Notes under the pieces: generated by a model | Database searches by the model: none | Seen by the model: only the letters and a program-made list of their open reading frames with translations | What the model was told of the DNA's origin: nothing | NCBI GenBank assembly: GCA_026414565.1 | Contig: JAOAIT010000062.1 | Location: forward strand, 1-37,514 | DNA length: 37,514 nucleotides | From: Verrucomicrobiia bacterium | GTDB lineage: Bacteria; Verrucomicrobiota; Verrucomicrobiia; Limisphaerales; Fontisphaeraceae | Direction of reading: 5' to 3' | Position numbers and translations under genes: made by a program | Shown: piece by piece, positions 15,281 through 23,011 of the stretch | Position numbering within the stretch: position 1 is the stretch's first letter | How the letters are laid out: the number at the start of each line of letters is the position of its first letter

Positions 15281-16800
15281 ACTTTCGTCTTGATTGCAAG
15301 CCTGGTGGTCCGGCCCTCGGCGGGCTGTTGGCGCTGCTGGTTGTGGGCCTCGGCGTGGCCGGGGGCGCGGCGCCCGAGGATCAGGCCGCGCCCTCCTCCG
15401 CGACGGTGTGGATGCAGCCGGACTATGGCGGCATCATCGTCCCGCCGAATATCGCGCCGCTCAATTTCCGCCTCACCGCCACGGGCACGGCCTACCGGGT
15501 GGTGGCCCGCTCCACCCGCGGCGCCTCCATCACCGTGGAAGACCGGCAGGGGCGCATTCAATTTCCCCTGCGCGCCTGGCGCGCGCTGCTGCAGGAGAAT
15601 GCGGGGAAGCCGTTGATCTTCGAGCCGTGGGTGCGGCAGGCTTCCGGCCAATGGACCGCCCTGCCGCCGGTCACCAATCACATTGCCGCGGCGCCCGTGG
15701 ATGAATACCTGGCGTATCGCCGCCTGGGGCCGCTGTACAACCTTTATGCCCGCATGGGGTTGTACCAGCGGCATCTCGGCTCCTTTGAGGAAAAGGAGAT
15801 CATGGAAAACTCCCGCATCAATGGGAGTTGCCTCAACTGCCACACCTTCCTCAATCACTCCCCGGAGCGCATGTTCTTTCACCTGCGCGCCGTGCCGGGC
15901 AATCCCATCCTGCTGCGCGACGGCCCGGAGCTGAAGCAGATTGCGCGCACGGCCGGTTATTCCTCGTGGCATCCCAGCGGGCGGCTGATCGTGTACTCGG
16001 TCAACAAGTTATCGCTCTTCTTTCATACCCGCGGCAATACACGCGATGTGTATGACGCCGATTCGGACTTGAACGTGTACCGGCTGGATGACAACACGGT
16101 GGAGGCGCCGCCGCCCATTGCGCTGACCAACCGGCTCGAAACCTGGCCGTGTTGGTCGCCGGATGGCCGCTTTTTGTACTATTCGAGCGCCCCGCCGCTG
16201 CCCCAGGAGCGGTTTCGCGAGATTCGTTATGACTTGATGCGCGTCGCCTACGACATCGAAAAAAACCGCTGGGGCGAGCCGGAATTGGTGGTCTCCGGGC
16301 GCGAGGCCAATTTATCGGCCACGCAGCCCCGGGTGTCCCCCGATGGCCGCTGGCTGCTCTTCACCGCCTCGCGATACGGCAATTTTCCCGTCTATCAGGC
16401 GGGTGCCGATTTATGCCTCATTGACCTGGCGACCCGGCAGATTCGCGCGCCGGAAATCAACAGCCCGCAAACCGATTCGTGGCATTGCTGGTCCAGCAAC
16501 AGCCGCTGGATTGTGTTCAGCAGCAAACGCCGCGATGGCGTGTTTTCCTTCCCCTACCTGGCCTACGTGGACGAGGAGGGACAGTTTTCCAAACCGTTTA
16601 TTCTGCCGCAGGAAGACCCGGGTTATTACGCCATCACCTTGAAGAACTTTAACATACCCGAGTTCATCAAAACGCCGGTCAACGTGGCGCCGGCGGATTT
16701 GGCGCGCGCCGTGTTGCAGCCGGCCAAAAAAATCGAGCCGGTTCTTGATCCCGTGCATCCGCCCTCCGGCCGCCAGGGCACGCGCGGCGCGGCCCAATAA
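15277..16800 (+). CDS. Periplasmic PD40/TolB-like beta-propeller protein with one CXXCH motif
   Basis: 507 residues. The start has a hydrophobic signal stretch (GGLLALLVVGLGVAGGAAPED). An N-terminal beta domain (to about residue 150) precedes NGSCLNCHTFLNHSPERMFFHLR, where CLNCH (185-189) is a possible c-type heme site and PERMFFHLR could supply the distal Met or His. The rest is a propeller with PD40-type blades: YSSWHPSGRLIVYS, CWSPDGRFLYYSS, RVSPDGRWLLFTAS, CWSSNSRWIVFSS. From memory, this same arrangement beside a DUF6057 membrane protein occurs in Bacteroidetes. A redox or sensing role is only a guess. Coupled by ATGA to the upstream gene. Confidence 0.85.
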   Translation: MNFRLDCKPGGPALGGLLALLVVGLGVAGGAAPEDQAAPSSATVWMQPDYGGIIVPPNIAPLNFRLTATGTAYRVVARSTRGASITVEDRQGRIQFPLRAWRALLQENAGKPLIFEPWVRQASGQWTALPPVTNHIAAAPVDEYLAYRRLGPLYNLYARMGLYQRHLGSFEEKEIMENSRINGSCLNCHTFLNHSPERMFFHLRAVPGNPILLRDGPELKQIARTAGYSSWHPSGRLIVYSVNKLSLFFHTRGNTRDVYDADSDLNVYRLDDNTVEAPPPIALTNRLETWPCWSPDGRFLYYSSAPPLPQERFREIRYDLMRVAYDIEKNRWGEPELVVSGREANLSATQPRVSPDGRWLLFTASRYGNFPVYQAGADLCLIDLATRQIRAPEINSPQTDSWHCWSSNSRWIVFSSKRRDGVFSFPYLAYVDEEGQFSKPFILPQEDPGYYAITLKNFNIPEFIKTPVNVAPADLARAVLQPAKKIEPVLDPVHPPSGRQGTRGAAQ

Positions 16801-16869
16801 GTCGTCGGCACCCGGCCGCGGGGGGCGATTTTGCTTGCGCTTCCCCGTCCCCCGTAGCAATCCAGTGCC

Positions 16870-18324
16870 GTGCATAAGGCATCCATCATCCATCAGCCCG
16901 GGGCGTGCCGCCCGCGGCCGAGGCTGGCCGCAGCGGGGGTTCTCGCGGTGGGGCAAACATGGCTTCTGTTCCTCTTGTGGCTTTTGGTCATGGCGGGCGG
17001 GCTGGGCGCCGCCGCCGAACCGCCCGGCGGAGCTTCGCGACCGGCCCTGCCCGGCACGGTGGCCGTCCGCGCCGAGGATTTTCTGAACAGCCTGGGCCTC
17101 AATTCCGCCATCTCCCGGCGGGGTGAACGCCTGACCAACACCATCCAGGCCGCCCGTTATCTGGGCGTGCGCTGGTTTCGCGTGGGTTATGAAAGCGGCA
17201 TACCGGTGGCGGATCTCCTCACCCTCCACCGGGAGACCGGGGTGCGCTTCAGCTACGGTCTGATGAGCGGCGGCACCAATCTTGCCCGGCTCCTGGACGG
17301 CGCCCGCCAGCTTGCCGCCGCCGGCGCCCTGCTGGCCATGGAGGGCAACAACGAGCCGAACAACTGGGGGGTGACTTATGAGGGCCAGCGCGGCGGCCGC
17401 ACCAATTCCTGGCTGCCCGTGGCCAAACTCCAGCGCGATCTCTACCAGGCCGTGAAACAGGATCCGATCCTGAAAAGTTACCCGGTGTGGAGCATCAGCG
17501 AAAACGGGGCCCAGACGGACAATGTGGGCCTCCAGTTTCTCACCATACCGCCCGGGGCGGGCACCTTGATGCCGGAGGGCACGCGCTATGCCGATTTTGC
17601 CAACTGCCACAACTACCTCACCCATCCCGCCTGGCCGGGTTTGCATGACAACCAGACATGGATTGCTGCCGATCCTGGCCGGGGCTGCCGCGTGGACGGG
17701 CTTTATGTCAATTACGGACGCACCTGGGCCCGCGGCTTTATCGGATATTCCGAGGCCGAGCTGCAAACGCTGCCCCGCGTGACCACCGAAACCGGCGTCA
17801 CCCTGCAAGGCCCTTTTACCGAGGAAATGCAGGCGCGGCTGTATCTCAGCCTTTATCTGGCCCAGTTCAAGCGGGGCTGGAAACACACCGCCATCTACCT
17901 CCTGCGGGATCGGAGCGATGAAGGCGGCAATCAGACTTTTGGTTTCTACACCCCTGACTACACCCCCCGGCGTGCCGCCCATTACCTCCACCACCTTACC
18001 ACCATCCTTGCGGATAAACCTTCCAACACCCCCCTGGGAAGACTTCCCTACACCCTCGCCAACCCCCCGCCCACGGTGCATGATCTGCTCCTGCAAAAAA
18101 GCGACGGCCGCTTTGCTTTGGTCCTCTGGAATGAACGCTTCACCGGCGGGGCCGATACGATCAGCGTCAGTTTCGGCCTCAAGGCTCCGGCCGTCGGGTT
18201 GTACGATCCCACCGTGGGGACGAATGTCCTGCAGCGATGGAGCAACGTCACCTCCCTTTCGCTCACCCTCAGCAACCATCCGGTGATCCTGGAAGTGGCC
18301 GGGCCTCTGGCGCCTCTCCGCTAA
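16870..18324 (+). CDS. Secreted glycoside-hydrolase-like protein (clan A type TIM barrel)
   Basis: 484 residues. The GTG start at 16870 gives a long basic N-region and hydrophobic core (WLLFLLWLLVMAGGLGAAAEP), a signal peptide. The body looks like a (beta/alpha)8 barrel: ARYLGVRWFRVGYE, ALLAMEGNNEPNNW with a candidate acid/base Glu in the 'N-E' motif after strand 4, FANCHNYLTHP, and LPRVTTETGVT with a candidate nucleophile Glu at strand 7. The last 80 residues (RFALVLWNERFTGG) form a beta sandwich. It is similar in outline to GH39/GH5-type enzymes, but I cannot place the family or the substrate. The next gene, also secreted and glycan-active in appearance, has its own promoter. Confidence 0.78.
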   Translation: MHKASIIHQPGACRPRPRLAAAGVLAVGQTWLLFLLWLLVMAGGLGAAAEPPGGASRPALPGTVAVRAEDFLNSLGLNSAISRRGERLTNTIQAARYLGVRWFRVGYESGIPVADLLTLHRETGVRFSYGLMSGGTNLARLLDGARQLAAAGALLAMEGNNEPNNWGVTYEGQRGGRTNSWLPVAKLQRDLYQAVKQDPILKSYPVWSISENGAQTDNVGLQFLTIPPGAGTLMPEGTRYADFANCHNYLTHPAWPGLHDNQTWIAADPGRGCRVDGLYVNYGRTWARGFIGYSEAELQTLPRVTTETGVTLQGPFTEEMQARLYLSLYLAQFKRGWKHTAIYLLRDRSDEGGNQTFGFYTPDYTPRRAAHYLHHLTTILADKPSNTPLGRLPYTLANPPPTVHDLLLQKSDGRFALVLWNERFTGGADTISVSFGLKAPAVGLYDPTVGTNVLQRWSNVTSLSLTLSNHPVILEVAGPLAPLR

Positions 18325-18385
18325 TCGGCCACGGCCCGGGCAGTCTTGATGTCCGTGCCCGCCCGCTGCGGCGCGGAAAGGGGGC

Positions 18386-18415
18386 TTGACGACCGGCGCG
18401 GGCGCCCCCTACAAA
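18386..18415 (+). promoter_or_regulatory. Candidate sigma-70 promoter of the GH43-like gene
   Basis: TTGACG (18386-18391) and TACAAA (18410-18415) with an 18-bp spacer. Transcription would begin near 18422, within a few bases of the first ATG (18426), so the message may be nearly leaderless or use the second ATG at 18438. Confidence 0.55.
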
Positions 18416-18425
18416 CGCAGCGAAT

Positions 18426-19526
18426 ATGGCACCACTCATGATTCTGCGCTCGTATGTCTTTGCCCTGTTGCCGGTGATTCTGGGCCTGAGTTTCGTCCGC
18501 GCGGCGGAGACGCCGGCGGCCCCGGCCCCGGGGCCCAACACCGCCTTTGAGCCGGGCAAACCCTGGCGGGACACCCAGGGCCAGCCCATCCGCTCGCACG
18601 CTGGCGGCATCCTGGAGCGCGAGGGCGTTTATTACTGGTACGGCCAGGAGTGGGCTGGACGCCCCAGCGGGGTGACGGTGTATCGCTCCCGCGATTTGTT
18701 GAACTGGGAGCCGCTGGGGCTGGCCCTGCGCCGGGAGGTGCTGCCCGAGGAGGCGCGCGAGCGCGGCGTGTGCGAGCGCCCCAAAGTCCTGTGGAATGCC
18801 AAAACGCGGCGTTACGTCATGTGGATGCACCTCGACAACCGCGCTTACACCTACGCCATGGCCGGCGTGGCGGTGAGCGAGCAACCCGAAGGCCCCTTCA
18901 CCTTCCTGGAGGCGTTTCGGCCCATCCGCCATGATTTTGGCTACCCGGAGAACGATCGCTGCCGCCAGCGGGAGCTGGGCAACACCTTCCGCGACATGAA
19001 TCTGTTTCTGGATGAGGACGGCCAGGCCTATGTGTTTTACGCTTCGGAAGACAATCGCACCCTGTACGTGGTGCGGTTGAACGAGGCGTTCACCCGCCCG
19101 GCCGAGCCGGTGGCCCTGGGCCGCACCTGGGCGCGCATCCTGGTGGATCAATACCGGGAGGCGCCCGCCCCGTTCAAATTCCGCAACAAATATTATCTTT
19201 TTACCTCCGGTTGCACGGGCTGGAATCCCAACGCCGCCGATCTCAGCGTGGCCAACAGCCTGTTTGGCCCGTGGACCAGCCGCGGCAATCCGTGCGTGGG
19301 GCCGGAGCGGCATCTGACCTTCCGCGCCCAAAGCACCTTTGTGCTGCCGGCGCCCGGCCAGCCGCCCGGCAGCTTTATTTTCATGGCGGATCGCTGGGAG
19401 CCCAAACGCCTGGAGCAGTCCACCCATGTTTGGCTGCCGTTCGTGCTGCGGGAGGATACGGTGATTTTGGAGTTTCGGGAACGGTGGGACTTTTCCATTT
19501 TTGCAACGTTGACGAGTGGCAAATGA
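18426..19526 (+). CDS. Secreted GH43-like five-bladed beta-propeller glycosidase
   Basis: 366 residues. MILRSYVFALLPVILGLSF is a signal peptide ending near VRAAE; the ATG at 18438 may be the true start. The mature part shows GH43-type propeller features: IRSHAGGILEREGVYYWYG, VYRSRDLLNWEPLG, ERPKVLWNAKTRRYVMWMH, FRDMNLFLDEDGQAYVFYAS and the last-blade SFIFMADRW. 'R-D-x-N-L-F-x-D-E-D-G-x-A-Y' is typical of exo-acting GH43 members related to 1,3-beta-galactanases. It probably removes sugars from plant or algal polysaccharide outside the cell; the linkage is not deducible. The DUF2779 gene starts 12 bp after its stop. Confidence 0.85.
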   Translation: MAPLMILRSYVFALLPVILGLSFVRAAETPAAPAPGPNTAFEPGKPWRDTQGQPIRSHAGGILEREGVYYWYGQEWAGRPSGVTVYRSRDLLNWEPLGLALRREVLPEEARERGVCERPKVLWNAKTRRYVMWMHLDNRAYTYAMAGVAVSEQPEGPFTFLEAFRPIRHDFGYPENDRCRQRELGNTFRDMNLFLDEDGQAYVFYASEDNRTLYVVRLNEAFTRPAEPVALGRTWARILVDQYREAPAPFKFRNKYYLFTSGCTGWNPNAADLSVANSLFGPWTSRGNPCVGPERHLTFRAQSTFVLPAPGQPPGSFIFMADRWEPKRLEQSTHVWLPFVLREDTVILEFRERWDFSIFATLTSGK

Positions 19527-19538
19527 GTCCGAAGGCGC

Positions 19539-21014
19539 GTGACGCTGTTCAATGAAAACCACTTCGTTGCCGCGAGCCGGTGTCCCCGGGCGGTGTATTT
19601 GCTGACGCACGCAGCGCCAGCCACCTCCTTCGCCGTCATGGACCCGGATGAGCACCGGCGGGTGTTGCGACTGGCGGCGCCATTGATGCCCGGCCCCGTG
19701 GTCACCATTCAGGGGGAGCCGGAAGACCGCCTGCACCAAACCCGGCAGGGGCTTAAGGCGCATCAGGCCATGCTGGGCGCCACCCTGGCCCATGAGGGCT
19801 GGATGGCCGAGGTGGATTACCTGGGGCCGCATCCCCGGGGCGGCTGGCAGATGCTGGCCGTGGTGCCCGAGCAGTCGGTCGCCAAACCCCTGCTCCGGTG
19901 GCTGGCCTATCAGGCGCATATCGTGCAGGCGGCCGGGGTCGAGCTGGTGGAGGTGGGCGTTTTCACCCTCAACCCCGGCTACTGCCGCGGGCAGCGGCTG
20001 GAGCCGGCCCGTTTGTTTCAGCTCCAAACGGTCACTTCCGCCGTTGCCCACGCGAGCCGCGAGATGGCGGAAGGCCTGGGCCGTTTTGCCGCTGCCGCCA
20101 GCCGGCTGGCGCCAGACCCTGAATCGGCCGCTGCTTCCTCCGCGCTGCCGCTGGGCCCGCATTGCGAGGATGGGGGCGATTGTCCTTTCAAGCCCCGCTG
20201 CTGGCGCGAGCATCTGCCCGAGCACAACGTCTTTCACCTCTACCAGCTTAACCGCGCCAAAGCCTTCAAGCTCTATCAGGAGGGCTGGGCGGCTTTGCAT
20301 TTGTTGCCCAGGTCCCTGCGCACTCCGCGCCGCGAGGCGCAACTTTACGCCATCCAAACGCGGCGCCCCTATGTGGACCGCCCGGCGCTGCGCCAGTTTC
20401 TGGCCCGGCTGGAATACCCTTTGCATTGTTTGGATTTTGAGACCGTCAGTGCCGCCGTGCCGTGGATGCCCGGATTGCAGTCGTTTAATCTGATCCCGGT
20501 GCAATTTTCGCTCACGCACGTCAAAGCCCCCAACGCGGCGCCCGAGCACGAAACCTTCCTCCTCGCCGGTCAAAGCGATCCCCGCCTGCCCATTTTGGAC
20601 CGCCTGAAAGCCGGCCTCGGCCGGCGCGGCAGCATCCTGGCGTACAATGCCCCGTTTGAGCAAATGGTGCTGGGAGGCCTGGTGCGAGGGCAACCGGCCG
20701 AGGAGAGCTGGTACCAATCCTTGGCGCCGCGGTGGGTGGACCTGCTGGAGCCTTTCAAGAATTTTTATTGCTACTACGCCGGGCAGAAGGGGAGCTGCTC
20801 GCTCAAGGACGTGCTGCCCGCGGTCACCGGCAAAGGCTACGAGGATTTGGCCATCCAGGACGGGCAGCAGGCTACGCGGGCCTGGTTGCGGCTGATCTTT
20901 GACCGGCTGCCGGACGAAGAATCCGCCCGGCTGCGGCTGGAATTGAAGGCGTATTGCCGCCGGGACACCGAAGCCCTGGTGTGGCTGGTGCAGGCGCTGC
21001 AGGCGCTGGTGTGA
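19539..21014 (+). CDS. DUF2779-like protein: Cas4-like Fe-S region plus DEDD exonuclease-like domain
   Basis: 491 residues from a GTG start. The N-terminal half resembles Cas4-type PD-(D/E)XK nucleases with four cysteines for an Fe-S cluster: Cys15 (SRCPRAVYL), Cys209, Cys215, Cys221 (HCEDGGDCPFKPRCW). The nuclease E-x-K that should follow WQML is not visible (AVVPEQSV), so this half may be catalytically dead. The C-terminal half is an RNase H-like DEDD exonuclease of the DUF2779 type: CLDFET (Asp299, Glu301), LIPVQFS, ILAYNAPFEQMVL, WVDLLEPFKNFY (Asp401) and AYCRRDTEALV (Asp476). These enzymes probably degrade or repair DNA; no partner is evident here. Position and start MTLFNENHFVAASRC fit the family N-terminus. 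Confidence 0.85.
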   Translation: MTLFNENHFVAASRCPRAVYLLTHAAPATSFAVMDPDEHRRVLRLAAPLMPGPVVTIQGEPEDRLHQTRQGLKAHQAMLGATLAHEGWMAEVDYLGPHPRGGWQMLAVVPEQSVAKPLLRWLAYQAHIVQAAGVELVEVGVFTLNPGYCRGQRLEPARLFQLQTVTSAVAHASREMAEGLGRFAAAASRLAPDPESAAASSALPLGPHCEDGGDCPFKPRCWREHLPEHNVFHLYQLNRAKAFKLYQEGWAALHLLPRSLRTPRREAQLYAIQTRRPYVDRPALRQFLARLEYPLHCLDFETVSAAVPWMPGLQSFNLIPVQFSLTHVKAPNAAPEHETFLLAGQSDPRLPILDRLKAGLGRRGSILAYNAPFEQMVLGGLVRGQPAEESWYQSLAPRWVDLLEPFKNFYCYYAGQKGSCSLKDVLPAVTGKGYEDLAIQDGQQATRAWLRLIFDRLPDEESARLRLELKAYCRRDTEALVWLVQALQALV

Positions 21015-21212
21015 TGCGGGTTTTTTGCATTTTTTTCTGGACATCAAGGACTTGGGAAGGCATATACGAAGCGAAACTCAAGCAGCATAAAGTGGACAAA
21101 CGACCATGGGGATGCTATTTAAGTGGCCAGTATTTTGACGGTGGCCGCCCGTGGTCAGGCAGATGTTCCTTTGCAGGCCGGTAGCGGGCAGTAATGGCAA
21201 ACATGGTATAAC

Positions 21213-22880
21213 ATGCCGGGACAACCAAACACGCAGCCAACGTGGCCTCAGGTGAGGAGCCTGTTTTGTGCCTTGCTTATTGTCCTGGCTGCCGGGACCT
21301 CCGCCCAGACGCCCGTGGGCAGCGAGCGCCGCGTCAATCCCCTGGACACAGCCGGCAGCGCGCGGGGGTATTCGATCGTCGGCGAAGCCGGCGAGCCGGG
21401 CAGCGCCGGGGGCATGGGCACGGTGGAGCCGAATCCCATCCAGGAAGTCCGCGCCGCGTATGACAGCATGTTTCGGACGATCAACCGCGGCGTGGTGCGG
21501 CCGGTCAAAGTGGTGGAGGGCGAAGGGACGCTGCGGGTGGCCACGCCGCCGGGCTTCACGTGGGGCGTGCCGCTGATTGAATGGGCCTTTCGGCCCGAGG
21601 ATGCCGAGATCAAGATCGGCAATTTCTATCTGGATTTTCGGACGCTGTCGGGCAGTTTGCTGTATTCCGACAATGCCACGCGCTCCGATCCGGCGGTGGA
21701 GAGCGGCTTCATCAGCATGATCGGATGGAGCTTCGCCGCCATGTTCCAGGCCACCGAGCGCCTGCGGCTGGCGGTGGGCATTCAAATGGTGTACCTGCCG
21801 TTTGAAAACAAAATCGGATTCATAGATCCGATGGAGATGTTTGCCTTCAATGCCACGCCGCGCGGGCTGGCGCAGTTGAGCTACACCTTCCCGATTGGCA
21901 ACTGGGATGTGCACCTTTACGACAACTTCAGCGTGTACACCCCCAGCTATATCTGGGGCGGGGCGTTTGATTTGTTTGACACGGATTACAACGCCGCCGA
22001 CACGGTGGGCCGGTATTCGTATCGCATCATTGATCGCAACATCCAGGAGCGGGCCGACACGTTCAACCGGCTGTTTGATTATTTTGTGTTTCGCAACACC
22101 GTGGGCGCCCACGTGAGCCATCTGCTGCCCACCGAGACCCGTTTCTCCGCGGGAGCGGCGCGGTATGACATCTGGTCCGACGGTTTGCCCAATGAAGTGC
22201 CGCGCTCGGGCGAGCGCTATTACGCAGCACTGGACAACGAGCGCGAGAACATGCGCTTCAAGCCGCATGTGCACTACGCGGCGACGCACCATGACCGGCA
22301 GGACGGGTTCAGCCACACCCTGATGGGCGGTTTCCGGGGGCCGCTGACCGATTACCTTTCGCTGATGGGCGAGGCCGGCTATTACTGGGCGGACAACCGC
22401 CGGCGGGAAGCCCTGTTGTGGACGCTGAATCTGGAGCATGCCATTTCGCCCACCATGTCGCAGCGGCTGTATTTCCAGCGCAGCATCACCTGGCCGCTGG
22501 AAAGTGTGCGGACGGCCATTGGCTATTTCTTCCGCAAGACGCTGGGGCCGGATTTGCGGATGGAACTGGTGGGCGAGTACAGCGAATATGACCCGGTGGA
22601 TTTGCCGCACGTGCCCAAGTACAGCGAATGGCAGGGTGGCCTGCGTTTCATGTACAGCATGAGCACGCGGCTGGGGCTGCGCAGCGGGGCCTATTACCGG
22701 CTGATGGACAATGGCACGTACGAATGGGACGCGCTGACGTTGCGCAATGAATTGTACCTGCGGGCGACCGACACGGTGGATGCCACGCTGATGCACCAGT
22801 ATCAGAACACGGCATGGACGGTGGGACCGAATGGCTGGCAGGAGAACCTGCTGATCCTGACACTGCGCAAGTCGTTTTGA
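21213..22880 (+). CDS. Outer-membrane beta-barrel protein next to a polysaccharide-export gene
   Basis: 555 residues. A signal peptide (RSLFCALLIVLAAGTSAQ) leads to a mature protein dense in alternating aromatic/hydrophobic strands and ending in Phe (LILTLRKSF), the usual C-terminal signature of outer-membrane barrels. Strand-like stretches include RLRLAVGIQMVYLPF, NWDVHLYDNFSVYTP, LGPDLRMELVGEYSEY and RLGLRSGAYYRLMDNG. No named family is recognised. It lies 131 bp before an SLBB export protein and is probably an exopolysaccharide-related porin, by context only. The 200 bp upstream hold no gene; a weak promoter (TGGACA 21093, TATTTA 21116, 17-bp spacer) is possible. Confidence 0.8.
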   Translation: MPGQPNTQPTWPQVRSLFCALLIVLAAGTSAQTPVGSERRVNPLDTAGSARGYSIVGEAGEPGSAGGMGTVEPNPIQEVRAAYDSMFRTINRGVVRPVKVVEGEGTLRVATPPGFTWGVPLIEWAFRPEDAEIKIGNFYLDFRTLSGSLLYSDNATRSDPAVESGFISMIGWSFAAMFQATERLRLAVGIQMVYLPFENKIGFIDPMEMFAFNATPRGLAQLSYTFPIGNWDVHLYDNFSVYTPSYIWGGAFDLFDTDYNAADTVGRYSYRIIDRNIQERADTFNRLFDYFVFRNTVGAHVSHLLPTETRFSAGAARYDIWSDGLPNEVPRSGERYYAALDNERENMRFKPHVHYAATHHDRQDGFSHTLMGGFRGPLTDYLSLMGEAGYYWADNRRREALLWTLNLEHAISPTMSQRLYFQRSITWPLESVRTAIGYFFRKTLGPDLRMELVGEYSEYDPVDLPHVPKYSEWQGGLRFMYSMSTRLGLRSGAYYRLMDNGTYEWDALTLRNELYLRATDTVDATLMHQYQNTAWTVGPNGWQENLLILTLRKSF

Positions 22881-22915
22881 GTTAAAATAAACTTTACAAC
22901 CACAGCATTTTAGGG

Positions 22916-22944
22916 TTGCTTGGACGATGGTCATGCGCTAAATT
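22916..22944 (+). promoter_or_regulatory. Weak candidate promoter of the SLBB export gene
   Basis: TTGCTT (22916-22921) and TAAATT (22939-22944) with a 17-bp spacer, in an AT-richer gap than its surroundings. The start codon is at 23012. Each hexamer matches consensus only in part. Confidence 0.35.
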
Positions 22945-23011
22945 GAGGGCCGTCGCTGGCAACGTAAACAACTGAACGAGCTGTTTTTGCGGAACGGAAA
23001 TCATAAATGTC

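Noticed and set aside
19539-21014. Cas4 as part of a CRISPR system
   Set aside because: The Cys cluster resembles Cas4, but the C-terminal DEDD domain and the lack of cas genes or repeats point to DUF2779.
18321-21047. 908-codon minus-strand open frame opposite the GH43-like and DUF2779 genes
   Set aside because: Same type of GC-driven shadow; it spans two real genes with clear domains on the plus strand.
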